NCBI GenBank assembly: GCA_029207755.1
Contig: JARCOQ010000006.1
Location: 28,912,522-28,976,521, forward strand
Direction of reading: 5' to 3'
Source: Chamaea fasciata
Lineage: Eukaryota; Chordata; Aves; Passeriformes; Sylviidae
DNA length: 64,000 nt
Positions 60,751 through 64,000 of this stretch are shown here, one piece after another. How positions within the stretch are numbered: position 1 is the first letter of the stretch; every line of letters starts with the position of its first letter. Below the pieces are notes generated by a model. That model worked only from the letters and a program-made list of their open reading frames with translations, was not told the origin of the DNA and searched no databases. The translations under genes and the position numbers were made by a program.

Positions 60751-63700
60751 AAGAAAATAAAAACTATATTGGATAGATTGCATCAACAAAGTTCCAATTT
60801 ACTCTGTGCTCTTATCATGCAACCATAATGCTTTGTTTCATCATCCCTTGATGCTGATCCTTTTTGGATAAAATTTTCTGGCTGTGTAAGTGAAAGTAAT
60901 CGCTTTTTACAGTCGGCATGAGAAATTGTGGTTATGGTGATAGACAACAGAAAATAAAGAAAGGAAGTGTCTGAAGTCATCACTGAGGAGACACAGAAGC
61001 CTTTTAATTACACAAACTCACAATATAGTTATCATCATGGATTGCAAACTTTGGTTCCCAGGTGCATAAATCAAAACAAAAGCTGACTTCAGCTGCTCAC
61101 TTATAAGCACCAAGTGCCACACGGGACCCGCTGAAACATCAGCATGAAGTTGGCAGATACAGTACAGAACCTGTGGGAAACTCACTCCCTCCCGGATATC
61201 TATTTGGATACTCAGCAGTAGACTCCACAGCACCTAAGAGGCACTAGATAGATATGCTCAGGCAATGGAAGAAAGTCTCAGGAGTCTTCAGTTCAGGAAA
61301 ACTCTGCAGATTTTTCTTCTGACAGGAAACTATTGCAATGCACTCAAATTGGGATGGAACCTGAAAGTCATACCAAAGACTTAATGATGTCAGAGGAGGA
61401 AGAAGACACAGAGATGAATAGGATTTTTCTAAAACTAAATAAAACCTACTAAAACTGAATCAAAAGAAAGAATTTTTAATAAATATTTGAAGTGTTTGTG
61501 ATATTGTTTATAGTAACTTCTAGAATCAATTTGGGGTTTGTCAGTGTGACACAAAAAAGATTGAGAATAGTCTAAACCTCAGATAAATCAGGCTAGACAT
61601 AGAGAATAATTAAAATGCTTTTCTTGAACAGATAGTGGAGCAGAAATCTAATTTCCCTATAGTTAATTCTGTTTTGAGAAGTACAGCATTTTACATACAA
61701 AAAATTAGCAATAAAATATGGAATATTCAGCTTAATCTCTAAACTGTCTCTTTTTTATGAGATCATCCAGGGCTAAGGTTAAGCATTAATAGCAACGACA
61801 CTAAAGTGTTTGTGCTTATAATGGGATGATAGATTCACTACAGTAGGATTAGTAGAATTAATAATGGATTAGTAATAGTGGAATTAGTTATTAATTTGAA
61901 ACTGAAGAATGGTTTTAAGACATTTCTAGCTGTATTTAAATAACTGATACTTTGACAATGCTGTCTCTATTGACTACACAAATATTCTGTTCAGGTTACA
62001 AGAAAGAGACAAATACCAGGACCAGGGATTTATTCCATTTTACATAAAGCTTCTTCAGTATCTATTTTACTGTGCATGTTTTACAATCCAAAATTAAGTT
62101 TCTCTAATCTTCTAGTCTTTGACAAGTACAAAAAATAATGAAATTATTTTCTACTTTTTACAAAACTGTTTATATTACTTCAGATTACTATTATCTAAAA
62201 TACTATTCTAAATACCAGTAAAAACAAATTCAAGCTAATCTTCTGCCTAAATCATCATTTTTATAAACTCATTGTCAAGATAACTACATTAAACTTTCAA
62301 AATTTTGAACTGGAAAACAATTTACTACAAACTGACAAAAAATCTGGGGGCAAACAAAAAGTCTAGACATGAACTACTACCAGAGGAAAAATGATCATAT
62401 CTACAGGAATTTTTAAAAGTGGGGTGAAAATAACAAAAAAAAATTAACTGCAGAATACATAGCACTTTTCACTAATAGTATACTAAAATAATCTGACAGA
62501 TAAGTTTTATTAGCACAACCACAAATCATGTGAAACTATAAATATTTTTCTTTACAGATGAATCAAAAAAGATGCTAAGAAACCAAAATATTTCAGCTGA
62601 CATTCTGATGCAAATTTATAAATTAGGCATCTTTAAATAGAAAATATTTTTATTTAAGCAACTAAAAAATCTTTCCAGTTTTTGTGGTATCTATCCAGCC
62701 TTTTCTACTTAACCTCCTTTTAATGTCTGACTAATTGATAGTCAGGCAAAAAATTAAAGCCTCACACTCTCTCTTGCCAATTCAAGACATACATAAAATT
62801 TGATTCAAACAGAATAAGCTACCACAGTTTACATTAGAAAGATGTCAAAGTCCTAGACCTTTTCTAATAAATAACACCAGCATTTAAAACGAAAGGGGAA
62901 CAGCAGAGCAAAAATAATTTGTCTGGCATCAGGCTGTTCAAAATTCCTTTGAAGGCACATTGAGAGGGAAGTCTGCGGCATAGTCCCCCAGGAGGCATTG
63001 GCATGTTTCATTATGACAGTCCTTGGCAGCTCATCAGTTCTACTCAGGAAGTGATCAGCCCCTTCCAGCAACCAAACTAATTTGTTTCCTATTCCAGTTT
63101 TTTAGATTCCACACCCTCTGGCCTTGTTCTTTTCCCTCCAAAGTATCCAAGGCAAACAATCCCATCTGGGCTGCCCAAGCCAACCCTTATCAAAGGGCAA
63201 ATATGCACCATACTCAACATCATCTACTGTGGTACTGGGAACACAAGAACTTGAAGGGAAAAGGGATGTCAACCACTTTCCTTGATGGTTAAAGACTGTT
63301 GACAAAACTGCATAAACATTGGCCAAACGGTTTAAGAGGAAAGCAGGCTTGACAGATATTTTTAATGTTGTTTTCTTTTAATTAAATGTGTCTCTCATTA
63401 AATTGAGCACTTTTCACCCTTTCAGCACAAAAAGCTTTGAGCTACCTTCAGAAGAGTGCTCCATGAATGGAGAGCTGTGATATCTTTCTTCATTTAAATT
63501 TTGATCAGTCTGAATACAATTTCTATGATGCTTCCTTAGCTGTGTTCTGGATTAAATAACATTGAATTGTATCCACTTGATATTAAGTATGCAGGTGCAA
63601 TTAAGCCACAACACTAAGTTTCTGTACTGAAATAAGAAACTTTGCATAACTAATCTCCCACTGATATTGCCACACAGAAAATTGTCTGCCTTTAGCCAAA

Positions 63701-64000
63701 TAAAAATCATGAGATGCCCCTCGAGAATGGTTTGAAATTTAAAACATTCCTGTCAAAATAGAGAAGAATCCTGTTCAGTCCCATTTTCCCTGATTAGTAG
63801 GATATAGGAGCTTAGAACCCAGGATAACTCATTTATTGTGAAATACCTCTTCCTGAAAAATCAATAGCAAAAGCTTGTCCCTAATACTGGAATTTTATTC
63901 AAGGTCTTTGTATGTTCTCATTTTCTTCTGGTTAATTTTAACAGATTATTTCAAAAATAGCTATTTTTACCCAAAAGTTATAGAAATAACCATGAGAAAT
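60749..64000. other. AT-rich DNA, no gene recognised
   Basis: Low-copy DNA. A GC-richer segment at 62900-63300 holds overlapping 72-89 codon frames on both strands with no recognised domain. No repeat family identified. Confidence 0.45.

Noticed and set aside
1..64000. tRNA, rRNA, snRNA genes or CRISPR arrays
   Set aside because: No B-box-like tRNA motif in context, no snRNA signature and no regularly spaced repeats with unique spacers were seen.

Overview
This window looks like bird nuclear DNA, probably from a neoavian or passerine genome. The evidence is its repeats: several 5'-truncated CR1 non-LTR retrotransposons, some still ending in the typical ATTCTRTG-type 3' octamer, and several solitary avian endogenous-retrovirus LTRs. 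The rest is AT-rich, low-copy DNA with vertebrate-style microsatellites and long A homopolymers. No operon-like gene packing, Shine-Dalgarno context, rRNA, tRNA or CRISPR structure is visible. The species call is an inference from repeat families; nothing in the window identifies a named gene.

Layout. 1-10 kb: AT-rich DNA with a CR1 3' end (about 420-614) and a 519-bp LTR on the minus strand (3053-3571) with a perfect 6-bp target duplication. 10-30 kb: CR1 pieces near 9984, 15434, 25268 and 29158, a 55-bp A homopolymer at 22661, and one good-looking internal exon on the plus strand (23189-23320). 30-48 kb: a second minus-strand LTR (32100-32581) with a 6-bp duplication, a TAAAA-type microsatellite, a possible transmembrane C-terminal exon on the minus strand (37207-37333), and a (TAA)n tract. 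48-64 kb: a longer CR1 with an ORF2 C-terminal remnant (48662-49399), a 1.1-kb LTR (53798-54883), a CR1 end (55303-55550), an internally deleted CR1 that keeps part of its reverse transcriptase (58668-59505), and another LTR (60108-60660).

Interpretation. The window is best read as intergenic or intronic sequence holding decayed retroelements. All retroelements seen are defective: CR1 copies lack 5' ends and carry stops, frameshifts or deletions, and the LTRs have no internal retroviral genes beside them. Most open reading frames here are chance openings in AT-rich DNA or fall within repeats. Two short stretches with splice-site and reading-frame support are offered as low-confidence coding exons of unidentified genes. 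I found no convincing new biological system; the candidate exons and the rearranged CR1 are the items most worth checking.
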